Shown: piece by piece, positions 11,188-22,194 of the stretch
Numbering within the stretch: the first letter of the stretch is position 1
Layout: the number at the start of each line of letters is the position of its first letter
From: Marasmius tenuissimus
Lineage: Eukaryota; Basidiomycota; Agaricomycetes; Agaricales; Marasmiaceae
Direction of reading: 5' to 3'
DNA length: 64,000 nt
NCBI GenBank assembly: GCA_029532415.1
Contig: JAQOTA010000058.1
Span: 124,001-188,000 of the forward strand
Position numbers and translations under genes: made by a program
Notes under the pieces: model-generated
What the model was told of the DNA's origin: nothing
Seen by the model: only the letters and a program-made list of their open reading frames with translations
Database searches by the model: none

Positions 11188-12473
11188 CTACTGGTGTTGA
11201 ATGTGAGATTCCACGAATTTTCCTTCATTACAATCCCTTTCAGCCTGCCTTTCGACAGAACTGAGCTCATGCTCGTCCGAAGTCATACCGCTGTAAGTCG
11301 CCTCACTCACTCCGGCCACCCTGAAGCTAATGGTTTTGAAAGTGGTTGGGGCCGCGTCGTTCCTCTCCTTCAACGCCGAGACTGTCCAGATCGTAGCCAA
11401 TAGCAGGCATATAATCTCAAAGTAGATGTTGGTGATGAAGATGTATGCTGGAAAAGGAACCCAGATAGTAGCTGAGCACTGATGCGACCGGACGCGCCAA
11501 ATCGATACTTACCTCCCAGGTAGAAATTATGGATGTTGAACGCAATGGCGACCTGTATGATGCTGAAGACGCAAGGGAAGAAAAAGCTAGACAAGGCCCA
11601 GTAGAATAGTGTCTGGATCTTGTGTGTTGTTCGACTTCTGGCAGTCCCTGAAAGGATTGTTTGAGCGAAATTCATTATATTATTGCCCGTAGGGCCTGAG
11701 AACGGCAGTACTACCTTGAGTAAACACTCCACCTGTTGACCTTTCGAGTGCATAGCTCGCCCACAGTCGCCACAAAAACCAGCCAGAGGTGTAACTACGA
11801 AGCAGATATCGATCAGCTATTCTGATTGTGGCTCGGAGAAACGATAGTGCACATACCAGTTGTCAAACACTTGCAAAATCCATTCCACCTTCGTTGTAAA
11901 ACCGTGATCCCACAACCGCTGAAAAATAAGAATAGCCTCCGCATCGGTCTTGTGTGCGCTCTCCTTCGAAAACTGGACTATGAAGACCAGTAGGTTTGTT
12001 ACGCGTGCGACCTTGAAAATGACGATCGGAATAAATATGGCGGTGAAGATACGTTTTGGTGTGGCTCGAGGGGGATAGACGGCATAGAGTCTGAACGCGA
12101 GGATGCAGTCCATGAGGACGGGCAGCAGTATGAGCAACCCCACATAAGCCAACAAAGTATCCACAGGGAAAGCCTTGTTTGGGTCCAGGATTCGGCCAAC
12201 CTTCAGGAGGATCAGAATGCCGAGTGTCGAGATTGAGGATCAACCCACGTATATCTGCATGTTCAAAACTCCAACAACGAGGCCCATAATCACGGCAAAA
12301 ACGTTCATGAGGAAGATAGGTGACCTTCGAAGTGAAGGTGTTGACCAAAAGAAGAGGAGGATGAGCAGTGGTACGAGGGCGGCTGACCATACCGCGCCAA
12401 TAATGAGCAGGTTCAGTGATGGTGTAATGGCCTCGATGTAGATGTGAAGGGGATCGGACTGGCTCGAAGACAT
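11188..12473 (-). CDS. Seven-transmembrane protein, basidiomycete family (paralogue A)
   Basis: Five exons (12249-12473, 11857-12200, 11715-11794, 11513-11647, 11188-11447) sum to 1044 nt and 347 residues. Seven hydrophobic segments are readable, starting LNLLIIGAVWSAALVPLLIL. Other recognisable stretches are STPSLRRSPIFLMNV, MDCILAFRLYAVYPPR and a final helix IYFEIICLLLATIWTVSA, followed by a hydrophilic 60-residue tail. This is a GPCR-like topology common in Agaricomycetes, but no ligand or G-protein motif lets me assign a receptor class, and it is not an obvious STE3 pheromone receptor. It is a tandem paralogue of the gene at 13223-14503, with the first three exons exactly equal in length (225, 344 and 80 nt). 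Function unknown. Confidence 0.82.
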
Positions 12474-13222
12474 GTTGCGAACAGTCTGCTCACCAACTCG
12501 AGCGAGGCTTGGTTATAAGGCGTCACTGCTGGATGGAACGTCGGGAGAAGCAAGATGATATCAGCCGAGGTTCCCGTTGAAACTGATGTTGTACTTATAA
12601 CTATGCAGTAGAACCCCAAGTACTTGAAGCCGTGACAATTGACCGGGTTCACACACGAGTAACTGATGGAAGGCGAGCCTAAACCTCCAGTCAGTGTTTA
12701 TCCATCGTCCGACAGGGGACAATCAGGTTGGTCCGAGAGTGTCGTAGGAATCCTCAAAGTGAGAATTATGATGTGACCATAGTAAGTAACGCGGGAGTAC
12801 GCCAATCACTGACAGATCTTCGTGGTTGCTTGTGTGAGCCCGCATGGTCGATCATTTAATGGCCCACAAGAGCCTCCACTCCATTAAGACTTGAGCTTTA
12901 TGAGTTTGCTGATCGCTGTCGGTAATGTTACCACTTGCTTGTTGCCAGAAGATGGAAGGTTAAGACAAGAGCCTTCGCTGGATGTTTGATGGTGGTGAAC
13001 CTTCCATGATCAATCCCGTGACTGTCGATCTTTCCTCGGATCGTCGGCACCGCCGGTCCGAGCTCGCTGCTGTCCGTTCTAAATCCTGGAGAGTACCAGT
13101 TGGAAGTTGTTATTTGAGTATGTAGGTGCAAGTAATATACATCATTTTTAGGGTAGGTGAGCTGTATAAAAAGAGATAAATAAGCGTTTAACATTTCCGT
13201 ACAGCATAGGATAGTCGATCCA
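12474..13222. other. Spacer between the tandem seven-transmembrane genes
   Basis: A 749-bp spacer holding the promoter of paralogue A and the 3' flank of paralogue B. No further gene is visible. Short minus-strand frames here (12413-12652, 12928-13344) are extensions or shadows of the flanking genes. Confidence 0.5.
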
Positions 13223-14503
13223 TCACGGATCGTATCGGTATTGACCATTATTGGACTTTCCATCAGCGGAGTAACTTCCTGTCCGTACTTCATGGGCGAG
13301 GCGAATGTCGTGCAGCTCATGGTCGACGCTTGCAGTCGTACCACTCACAACGTGAGTCTCCCGGCTTGCCGCTCTGAAACTGATGTCTTTTAGGGTAGAC
13401 CCCCCGGCGGAGGACTCGTTGGACTTGTTCGCCGAGACTGTCCAGATCGTCGCAAGCATAACGCAAATGATCTCGAGGTAGATGTTGGTGACAAATATGT
13501 AGGCTAATTCGAACGGTCGGACAGTCAGTGGCTAGGGTTTCAACATCAACTTCCCTGGTAACTCACCTCCCAAAAAGAAGTTGTGGTTGTTAAAGACGAT
13601 CGCGACCTGGACTATGCTGAATATGGTGGGGAACAGAAAGGAAGACAGGGCCCAGAAAAATAGCGTTTGGATCTTCCTCGACATTCCGCCTAGAGTCGAA
13701 TGTAAACCTTAGCCACGAATCCTAGGATAACGATAATGAACTTTACCTGTGGAGCTCACTACCCCAGACGATCTTTCCATCGCGTACCCGCCCCATAATC
13801 GCCACAAGAACCACCCGGAAGTATAGCTATGCAAAACATTAGTGACAACAGACATCGATATAATTCATATGGTCACGGACGTACCAATTGTCGATCACCT
13901 GAAAGATCCACTCTATCTTGGTTGAAGGATTGGTGTCCCAGAGGCGCTGGAAGTTGGCGACCGCTGAACCGTTGTTATTCTGCGTCAAACCAGTTGAGAA
14001 CTTCACCAGAAAGACGATAATGTTCGTGAAGCGTCCGATTTTAAAAAGAACGATAGGGACGAATATGATGGCAAAGAGACGCGTCGATATTGTTCGAGGG
14101 GGGTAGACTGCGTAGAGCCTAAACGCAAGGATGCAATCCATGAATATAGGCAAGAGTATGATCATTCCAATATATGCCAGTAAAGTCTTTATCGGGAATG
14201 CAGCTCTTGGGTTCAGGATTTGCCCGACCTTCAAAGAATCAGCGGGCGTGAAGCAATGGGAAGTGGTGGGACACTCACATATAGCTTCAGGTTCATAATC
14301 CCAAGGACGATTCCAAGAACGACAGCAAAGACGTTCATGTAAAAGATCGGCTGCCTACGAAGGGAAGGTGTAGACCAAAAGAGGAGCAAAACGAACAAAG
14401 GTACGAGAGCAGCCGACCATACTGAGCCAATGATGAGCAGGTTCAGTGAAGGCGTTATACCCTTGATGTATAGATCGAGGGGGTCGGGCGAGCCTGAGGA
14501 CAT
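13223..14503 (-). CDS. Seven-transmembrane protein, basidiomycete family (paralogue B)
   Basis: Five exons (14279-14503, 13885-14228, 13747-13826, 13567-13689, 13223-13503) sum to 1053 nt and 350 residues. The protein begins MSSGSPDPLDLYIKGITP, nearly identical to paralogue A, and shares LNLLIIGSVWSAALVPL, STPSLRRQPIF, MDCILAFRLYAVYPPR and the last helix with ATIWTVSAN. Seven membrane segments are followed by a hydrophilic tail of about 75 residues that has diverged strongly from paralogue A. Exon 4 is 12 nt shorter than in A. Both copies are intact, so they are a recent functional duplication rather than gene and pseudogene. Function unknown; a receptor-like role is only suggested by topology. 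Confidence 0.82.
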
Positions 14504-15562
14504 TTCTAGGTTGAGGACTTAGTACCCGAGCCAAGCATTTACATATAGGCCGCAAGTCTATGAAATCGGGTGCTGATGTTCGTAACTTTTGGGTGACGGT
14601 AAGTGTCAGCCGTGTTTGAAGAGTATCAACGACTGTGAATGATGATCACTGTCAAATAGTGGCGCGTGCAGACTCTAATTCAGTCAAGGGTGAGCCGAAC
14701 CAGATAACCAGCTCGTAACTAACCACAGTGGGGTAAGATCGTTGACAGATGTGCGTTAATGGCTGTGGTATTGATAAAGGGAAACATCAAAGAAGCGCAT
14801 AGGTGAGATAATCCGGAGCACATACTATTTCGTCACACGATGTGCGATGGCGAGGGATATGCGATTTTGTCTAGAAAAAGGGGTTTCCACCAGTTCCCTG
14901 CTTCGGGAATTTTTTCTAAGCATATTAGAGTACCTATGAGTTTGTCATTAGCACCGCTAGCCCACAGGATAGAGGGAACGGGAATGAGAGCTGAAAAACC
15001 TCAGAATTTCATGTGTGATAAGGGCGTGACAGTTCAGGAACCATTGATTGATACATCGGATACAGAGGGACAAGTACATTTTCATTGGAAGCTATACTGG
15101 TAGAGTCTAATTACCAAATATAGGGGGAGAGGGGCCAGAGAGTGTGAGCTCAATGAGTGAAGGAAGCTGAGAGGGAGTTCGAGGAGTGATGTGGACACGC
15201 TCACAAAATGATCGCCATCAGGCCGCCGCGAGTGACAAACCGTGACCCAAAAATCTTGCAATTCTCGTGCCCATCTCGGTCGCTGCCCGACACTACGAGG
15301 GAGGAACATAAAATACTCAAAAAATCAGGTTAAGGTTTTTTCACTATATAAAATGTTTCTATCATGAAGAAACCGTGATAGCCGCTGCTCAGAGCCCGCG
15401 GAGAGAAATTTTCAAAAAAATCGCAATTCCGTATCCAAAATAGTAATCGGGACGAAGAAAATTCAATACTACGGAGTTAGGAGGGGCCGCTGGTAGAGTT
15501 TTGAAGTATAATATCGAGGTCCCGATCGATATCCCTATTACCCTAACGCTGGACTTTGTATT
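14504..15562. other. Intergenic region between paralogue B and the terpene synthase
   Basis: About 1.06 kb. The left half carries the promoter of paralogue B. The right half (about 15300-15500) is AT-rich with short A and T runs and forms the 3' flank of the terpene synthase. The open frame at 14840-15103 has no recognisable product. No RNA gene is visible. Confidence 0.45.
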
Positions 15563-16860
15563 CTACGCCTGGACAGACACTGTTCTAATCACAGGCAACA
15601 GCTCCACAACCCGATCCTTCTGTATCTGTGGACCCGCATCACGGAAGTACCTCCACGACTCAAAGCTCCAACATTCATTGGCGCGAATCCAGTTCCCTAG
15701 GCCGTCGACGTACCGCAAGGCCATACCGTCTATTTCTGGAGATCCGAAGGATGGCAGTCTCCTGGAGAGTGCGATGAACCTTGAAACTATGCTGTCATGC
15801 ATCGAAGTAATGTGGCTGATTGCTTCATCAAGGGAGAAATCGTGGTGCATCATAACAATGGACACAATGTTATGGGCTTCGCCCCGGGCTTGTTCGACGT
15901 TGTACGAGTACAGATCCTTTGAGCGGGACGTGGTCAGCCTTGGAGTTCACTTTCATGTAAGTAGGAAATTGTATGGCCCACATTCGCGAGAATAATCATG
16001 TCGACAGCACAAATACTGAGCTCGGCCAAAGGCTCAGTTTGTAGGAACGTCGGAGGAATGTCCATCTCCATGAGAAGAAGCACGAACATGGGCATCGCAC
16101 ATATGTCACCGCGTCGGAAGATCATGTAACTCTCTGGAGTGACTGTAGGGCACGGTTGCTATAATTCAGCGAATCGGAAGTGGAGGTCGAATACTTACGT
16201 TGATTCTCGGACCCACGAACTTCAGCCTGCTGAACCACAGAGAGGAGATAAGTCTCGAACTCCGTGATGAAATGCCTCTGACATGAATCGGTGAGCACTC
16301 GTTTAGCATTGTCCCAGAAGCTGGACATGGGATGATGAGTCTAGAGATAGTGGCCGGACGAAGTGTATACGTGAACATACGACTGTGTAATTGGACCTAT
16401 GATGGGCCCATCGGCAGGAGCAGGGCGATGGCCCCTTAATATGTCCATCACGATGCTCACCCACTCTTGAACCTCCGCGGGGTTCATGGCGTCTGTTCTG
16501 TCCTACTCACCATATGATTCAGAAAGGGGAAGATGATCATAGTTGCCGGGGACGTACATCAAAGTAACCCACATAGAACATGAGGTCGCAAACCACACGA
16601 CATCCCGCTGCAAAAAATTTCTGTAAGGACCCAAAAGGCGGTAGAGGCTGGAGTCAAAAACCTTTGGAAAGTTTCGGGAATCCAAGAGAAGCTAGTAGCG
16701 GTGGATCGAAAAGCTCGAAAGCAGCTTGAACTTTCGGTGTCATCGCGTTGAACCCGCGACTCCAAGCCATGGATTCTCGACGACATTCTTCGTAATGAGG
16801 GTTTATGGTTCTTTTCCATGGCCAGTATTGCAGGATATCGGGAAGGATGAAGGAAGGCAT
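15563..16860 (-). CDS. Sesquiterpene synthase (class I terpene cyclase)
   Basis: Six exons (16662-16860, 16558-16607, 16381-16502, 16199-16320, 15982-16142, 15563-15916) give 1008 nt and 335 residues, the usual size of basidiomycete sesquiterpene synthases. The N-terminus MPSFILPDILQYWPWKRTIN and NPHYEECRRES fit the family. The aspartate-rich motif is DDRTD (about residue 83), where many relatives have DE-x-x-D, and the NSE motif is intact as NDLYSYNVE. The C-terminal end has YVDGLGNWIRANECWSFESW followed by the RY pair (WRYF). The enzyme should ionise and cyclise farnesyl diphosphate with three Mg2+ ions in the cytosol; the product cannot be told from sequence. A 55-nt intron cuts exactly between the first and second Asp of DDRTD. 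It is in tandem with, and 453 bp from, the P450. Confidence 0.93.
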
Positions 16861-17313
16861 GATAGATGGAGAGAGAAAGGTTTCACTTGACTTGACAAGA
16901 AAACCAGTCCATTATGGAAGCTATTTGAACTTCTGGGCGACCTGTAGGGTGCAATCACATACCAAAATCGGACCTCCGGAGAATTTCTGAGTCTATCATG
17001 AATGCCTTATCGAACTTGGAGAGGCGGGGCCTCACCTACTGATGAACCAACCATTGGTTTGGCTTGGATCAGAGGGAAAGGCCTCTTCCATCGCCAAGCG
17101 AAAGAATGCGTGGGATGCTGTCGGGGAGCGGTAATTGAGTGTAGCACATGTTTTCGTTACGATGGACGGTTCGCCGCAAGTTCGTTGGGATGCACGCAAT
17201 AAGTTACGACCCACTGGGTTCCCGCGCTGATAATTGATCAATATCCATTCCGTACCTAGGATCGGACTACCCCAGAAAATTGAACCCGCGACTGCCGCAA
17301 AAGCCGATTTACT
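16861..17313. promoter_or_regulatory. Promoter region of the terpene synthase
   Basis: A 453-bp spacer between the terpene synthase start (16860) and the P450 stop (17314), both on the minus strand. It must contain the synthase promoter and the P450 3' end. I see no clear TATA box or repeated operator-like motif. Confidence 0.4.
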
Positions 17314-19568
17314 TTACAGAGGTGCTCTAGCCGTCACTATGATCGGCATGGCCTGTTTTCCGTTCACAGTCGGTGCTTCTGCCTGGCCCAACTTCCAGAC
17401 AACTTCGGCTTCCGAGGGGGAGAACTCGAAATTCTGTATTAGAACAGCGAGCAAAACCTCTGTGATAAAATGTTAAACACTATGCGGGGGTACGAGGATC
17501 ATAGCGCGCCACGTACTCATAGAGATTTCAGCGAACTTGTAACCACTAAATTGGATCGTTAGTTTTCTCATCCCCAGCCCTGAAGCGGCACTTACATGCA
17601 GCCTCGCGGTCCCCCGATGAACGACATCCTAAAGAGGAGTTGAATAAGTCCATCGAGAGACTATCGAAAATACTCACAACTTGGGATGCACCCCAGGAAT
17701 CTTCGAATTGACAACTTCGTCGGGCAATGGCTTCAACCACCGCTCTGGCTTCCATTCAGCGGCATCCTCTCCCCACACCGTGCGGTCTTGGTTGGCAGCC
17801 CTGACTCCAATATGTACAACCGTTCCTTTGGGAACAAATACCTCTGTAATGGGAGTGCCGTCGACGCCCGTCATAGGTTTGCTCAATGGGAGCACCGAAT
17901 CTTTCAGACTGGATCTTGTCAGCTGAGTCCGAGAACGAACCGTCCCCGACTCACGCTTCGCGACTAGAGGTGATCGCAGCAGGATACCTATCCGCAAAGT
18001 TGAATGGAGTTAGAACACCACCGGACTAGCTCTGGATAGACTACTCACATACGCAAAGTCTCGCGGGCGACTGCGTCCAGAAGGGGAAGATTGCACAGGG
18101 TTTCGTAGTCAAGATCGCCATCCACGCTGGCATTGTCGATCTCCGCGCGAAGACGGCCTTGGATGTCATGGTTTTTCGACAATTCTTGAAGACACCTGGC
18201 AACTGTAGTGCTTGTTGTATCAACTCCCGCAAAGAGGATCACATTCATCTGTCCTAAGAGCTCCTCTTCTGTCATCTGACCATCCTCGGAATCATATGCT
18301 TTCACTGAAGTAAAGTGTCAGCACCGGATCAACGATGCAAGGAGCAACCACTAACTGAGGAGACTAGTGAAATCTTTCCCTTGGCCGATCTGTTCCTTTA
18401 TAACGGAGTCACCCAATCTCAAACCCTCCTTTTTCTTTGCCAGAATAGCTTTCGTTGTTCCGTCCAGAATATCAACGAGATCCCTCGCCAAGCGTAAATC
18501 CGGGAGAGGAGCGTAGTCAATGAGTGTTCGGCGCAACCCTGGAGACATTGTGCGCATGAGAAGTGGTAAAATTTGCATAGGAATGATCATCCGTTTCGCA
18601 GCAAACCTTTGTAGTAGAGCAACGAGCGAAGCGTCAACAAGATTTTGCAAAGAAACGAGAGCGAGGCGACCCACAGCAACTGCTTCATCGCATGCAGCGC
18701 TTCCGGATCCGACTCTGCAAAAGAATGTCCCAAACCCGCCTGTCCAATAAATTCGAGAGCCGTTAATCCTAATATGGGCAGTATGTCGACTTCGGACGGT
18801 GTTTTTGGGGGCAGGTCTTTGGTCAGTTGCGACGAGGTCTTGAAGTCTACCATTAGTACTCGGACATTAAGGAATAGAGTGGGACCAACCTGATGGGCAA
18901 CACCATACAGAACAGGAAGAAGATCGCGAAGGCGAGACGGGGAAAATACTGGGTTCATAATCTTCCGAGATCTTCGATGGTGAGCACCTTCCTGAGACTG
19001 AGTATTGATCTGGTAAGAGGGTTGATTGAGCCCATACCAGTGGTGCTGACAAGGCAAGGTCCAAACATTAGGCGATTTGCCCTAGCGTAAATTCAGTCCT
19101 GGAGCCTCGATAAGATAGATGGTGCTCTTCACTGACGCAACGAAAGTTTCGGGCATGTTGAACGCGTCTACTTGAAAGAGAATGGCCTCCATCGCTGCAT
19201 GATCAAAGACATACAAGTGCTTTCCCTGAGCGATAGGTCAATACCCTCCAGAACACAGTATACCGGATGATATTCACCCCGAGAAGAGCGCGCAACTTGA
19301 CTACTTTCCCGTAGTTTTGCGTGAGGTCTGCATGAAACGCGTGGCCATCTTCTGAGATAAGTTGAGGTATATTACCTTCACAATGGATGAGAAGGAAGTT
19401 CAGCACATATATTCTGCTATAACACTCACCAAGGAAAAGACTTTCGGGTGGTGGTCCTCTCACGTTACGGAGAGAGGGAACTGTTCGCTGATAGAGATGT
19501 CGAGCTACCAGCCAGATACCTGTTGTTAGGAATACCAATACAGGTGCTGAAGACAAATGCTCGAGCAT
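17314..19568 (-). CDS. Cytochrome P450 monooxygenase, membrane-anchored
   Basis: Thirteen exons give 1611 nt and 536 residues: 19430-19568, 19278-19375, 19137-19225, 19038-19081, 18890-18987, 18675-18838, 18356-18606, 18049-18304, 17955-17987, 17678-17908, 17596-17628, 17517-17545 and 17314-17459. The N-terminal helix PVLVFLTTGIWLVARHL is an ER anchor, followed by the Pro-rich hinge RGPPPE. Catalytic motifs are all present: I-helix FAGVDTTSTTV, ExxR as ETLR, PERW, and the heme loop FIGGPRGCIGYKF with the Cys thiolate. It probably oxidises the sesquiterpene made by the adjacent synthase. The exon 4/5 acceptor is AAG (ending 18988), chosen because the CAG four bases upstream breaks the frame. 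The 51-nt intron 18839-18889 is frame-neutral and has a TACTAAT branch point. Confidence 0.93.
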
Positions 19569-19973
19569 GCTGGAGACGGGTGGTAGCAATGAAGGTTGCT
19601 TTGTGAAGGGAGATACATCGCATCCATGGCATTTCCGAAGTCCTTGGACACATGAACCAGAACGGTCTGCGTGAGCTTCTCGAATCGCGAACTGAACGCG
19701 CACGAACCAAGCCGGAAATGGCAGCACAGCTTCTACACGGTAATTGCCGGTCGAAGATTGTGGCCGCGGCTTCGCACGCTTTGATAGACTGTACGCAATT
19801 TCAGTCATCCATCATGTTCTGCGATTACGATTAACAATGGAAAGGACAATTTCTGATCAATTCATGGAGAAGAGGCTTAATCAGCTTGACCTGCAAGCCC
19901 CTACATTGTGTATTGCCTGCACGAGCGCGCTCTTCTCTCCTGCACCTCCACCTCCACCTCCATCAGTCCAAGG
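19569..19973. promoter_or_regulatory. Divergent promoter between P450 and oxidoreductase
   Basis: A 405-bp head-to-head spacer between the P450 start codon (19568, minus) and the oxidoreductase start codon (19974, plus). It includes a CCACCTCCACCTCCACCTCC pyrimidine-rich tract just upstream of the plus-strand start, typical of fungal core promoters. A shared promoter would allow the two genes to be co-induced. Confidence 0.5.
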
Positions 19974-21456
19974 ATGTTCGATTTTATCTCCAGAGTGTAC
20001 AATGTACGCGCTCTTATCCTGCTCAACACGTATCATCACTGAAGGTCTATCTACTCTAGATCTCTAATCCTCCTGCACCAGCCAAAGTAGACCCGGATGT
20101 GCGTCCGCTCAAGTTCGGATGCCTCGGTGCAGCAAAAATTGCCCCAGGTGCTCTCGTCAAGCCTTCAAAGTCACATCCAGAGGTCGCCCTATATGCAATT
20201 GCTGCCAGAGATCCACAGAGAGCAGAAGAGTTTGCCAAGAAACACGATTTTCAGAAGTCCTACGGTGGCTCTACAGCGTATCAAGGTGTGGCGGTTCACG
20301 GTTAACGCCATCCCTGCGACTAACGCATATCAAAACTCTAAGACCTGATTGATGACCCCGAAGTCGATGTGATTTACAATCCTCTTCCCAACGGTCTGCA
20401 TTTTGAATGGACTATGAAAGCCCTCAAGGGAGGAAAGCACGTTCTGCTGGAGAAACCCGCTACGGATACAGCTGATGAAGCATCACAAATATTTTCGCTT
20501 GCCCAGAAGAAAGGTCTTGTTGTCCTGGAAGCTTTCCACTATAGGTATGCCCTTGATATACTGTGCTTTTTGACGACTAATCTTTCCCAGGTTCCATCCT
20601 TCAGTCCAGCGTATCAAAGCTATTCTCGATAGCAAGGAATTGGGGGCTATCAAAAGTATATCTGCAGCTCTGAGTGCGCCCGACGGAACGGCCAAGGAAG
20701 ATGATATCCGCTGGAACTACGAATTGGGTGGCGGAAGCACTATGGATCCAGGATGTACGATTGCTAGCCTCACCTATTCCTCTAATGCTAAAAATCATAT
20801 CATTTCTAGCTTACACTGTCAACATTCTGCAGTACTTGGCATCTCCCTCAAAGTCGAAATCGGTCCTCAGTGCCACCGCCACGGTATTCTCCCCGCAACC
20901 TCAGCATAAGCAAATCGACAACAAGTTTTCTGCGACAATCGACGTCGAAAACGATATCCTGGGAGAAATATCTTCCGAGCTGAATGAGCCTCGTATCTTT
21001 GGCATCATTCCTCGTCTACCGAAACTCAAAGCCACCGTTCATTGTGAAGGCGGCACCGTCGAGATATTCAACTTTTTGATTCCTCACTTCTATCACTACA
21101 TCACCGTTTCACCGTCCGGTAAATCCAGTCGCGTCGAGAAGGCCTACAAATTCTCGGACGGCTCCAAAGGGGAGGAATGGTGGACGACCTATAGGTAAGG
21201 TTCAGCTCGCTTGACTTCGACAGCGGCTGACATTCCATCGTAAGATATCAATTGGAAGCTTTTGTCGACAAAGTCCGAGGACGTCAGCCTCAGACTTGGA
21301 TTGAAGGTCAGGAAACCATTGACGCCATGAAGTTAATCGAGGAAATCTATGCGAAGGTAATTCAGCTCGTCCTTGCCGTGTGCTATACTGATTATCCTAC
21401 CGCAGGACGGGTTCGGTAGTCGCCCTCACTCTAAGTATGTCTACCACGACGATTGA
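19974..21456 (+). CDS. Gfo/Idh/MocA-family NAD(P)-dependent oxidoreductase
   Basis: Seven exons (19974-20003, 20060-20285, 20343-20544, 20591-20754, 20810-21194, 21245-21356, 21406-21456) give 1170 nt and 389 residues. The Rossmann nucleotide-binding start is KFGCLGAAKIAPGAL; then come VIYNPLPNGLHFEW, the family motif EKPATDTADEA with its catalytic-region Lys, and AFHYRFHPS. The C-terminal half is the alpha/beta substrate domain. The fold matches dihydrodiol dehydrogenase or D-xylose 1-dehydrogenase relatives, which oxidise or reduce hydroxyl groups on sugars and cyclic diols. The first exon encodes only ten residues and was chosen because the splice yields an unbroken N-terminus (ISNPPAPAKVDPDVRPLKF). 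Position next to the P450 suggests it acts on a hydroxylated terpene or its glycoside, but it could instead be a catabolic sugar enzyme. Confidence 0.88.
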
Positions 21457-22194
21457 TGCCGTTCTAGAGCTTTGGGCTTGGATTTCTTGATTTTTCGGAA
21501 GCTGTAGCACGTCGTGTTCTTGTGAAGTGAATGAAGTTACCGCCCATTTTCCCAGAGGGCATGAACCCTGTTCCTTGTCGGGACCTTTGAATAATGTTTA
21601 TGACCCCGCTTATCTCCGTATGCTAATGACATTTGACCCGTTTTGGCAGTGTCGTGAAGCTCAACAGACTTTAACCGGTACTTGTGTAAAATGCGAAGTA
21701 CGTACTGTCATCAGATCGCGAGGGCTGCCCCTCACACCCCGAAATCAAAACAAGCATCTATGTATAGCCCGCAAAAGCTATGTTTGCGCAGTGGCTCTTA
21801 TACAACGCATGATTGTCCCTCAATACTGAGATCCAACCTCATGTACGCGTTTTCATCTGGCCTGACTCGACCACATCAAAGTCGAGCTGTGTTGAGCTAT
21901 GACGGTTTGAACTCCGATTCTATTCCTCCATGTCATATTACGTCCATGGCCATGACCACATTCACGGCGCACTCGGATTGAGTTGTACATTGCAGCGGGT
22001 GATGCGCGCATGCGAAGTTCGTACCTTTCACGAACCATCAATCGATCATTCCTGGAGCTGGAAACGACGATATTTCGAAATATTTTCTCATAGGAATAAC
22101 AGCCGTTGCGGACGCAAATCTGTTATCAAGCGGACCCCACAAGCGAACAAGTTGTGCGCCTTTCCGCCTCATTGACATTCCCCCATACATCCCC
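21457..22194. promoter_or_regulatory. Promoter region of the FAD-linked oxidase
   Basis: A 738-bp spacer between two plus-strand genes. Short open frames on both strands (for example 21527-21829) have no recognisable product. The start codon at 22195 is preceded by a C-rich pyrimidine tract (ACATTCCCCCATACATCCCC). Confidence 0.4.

Noticed and set aside
13747..13826. Suspected frameshift in exon 3 of paralogue B
   Set aside because: Rechecking the bases gives an 80-nt exon identical in length to paralogue A, in frame.
16503..16685. Apparent frameshift in the terpene synthase near the aspartate motif
   Set aside because: A 55-nt GT-AG intron (GTACGT...GTGAGTAG) removes the stop and restores DDRTD, so the gene is intact.
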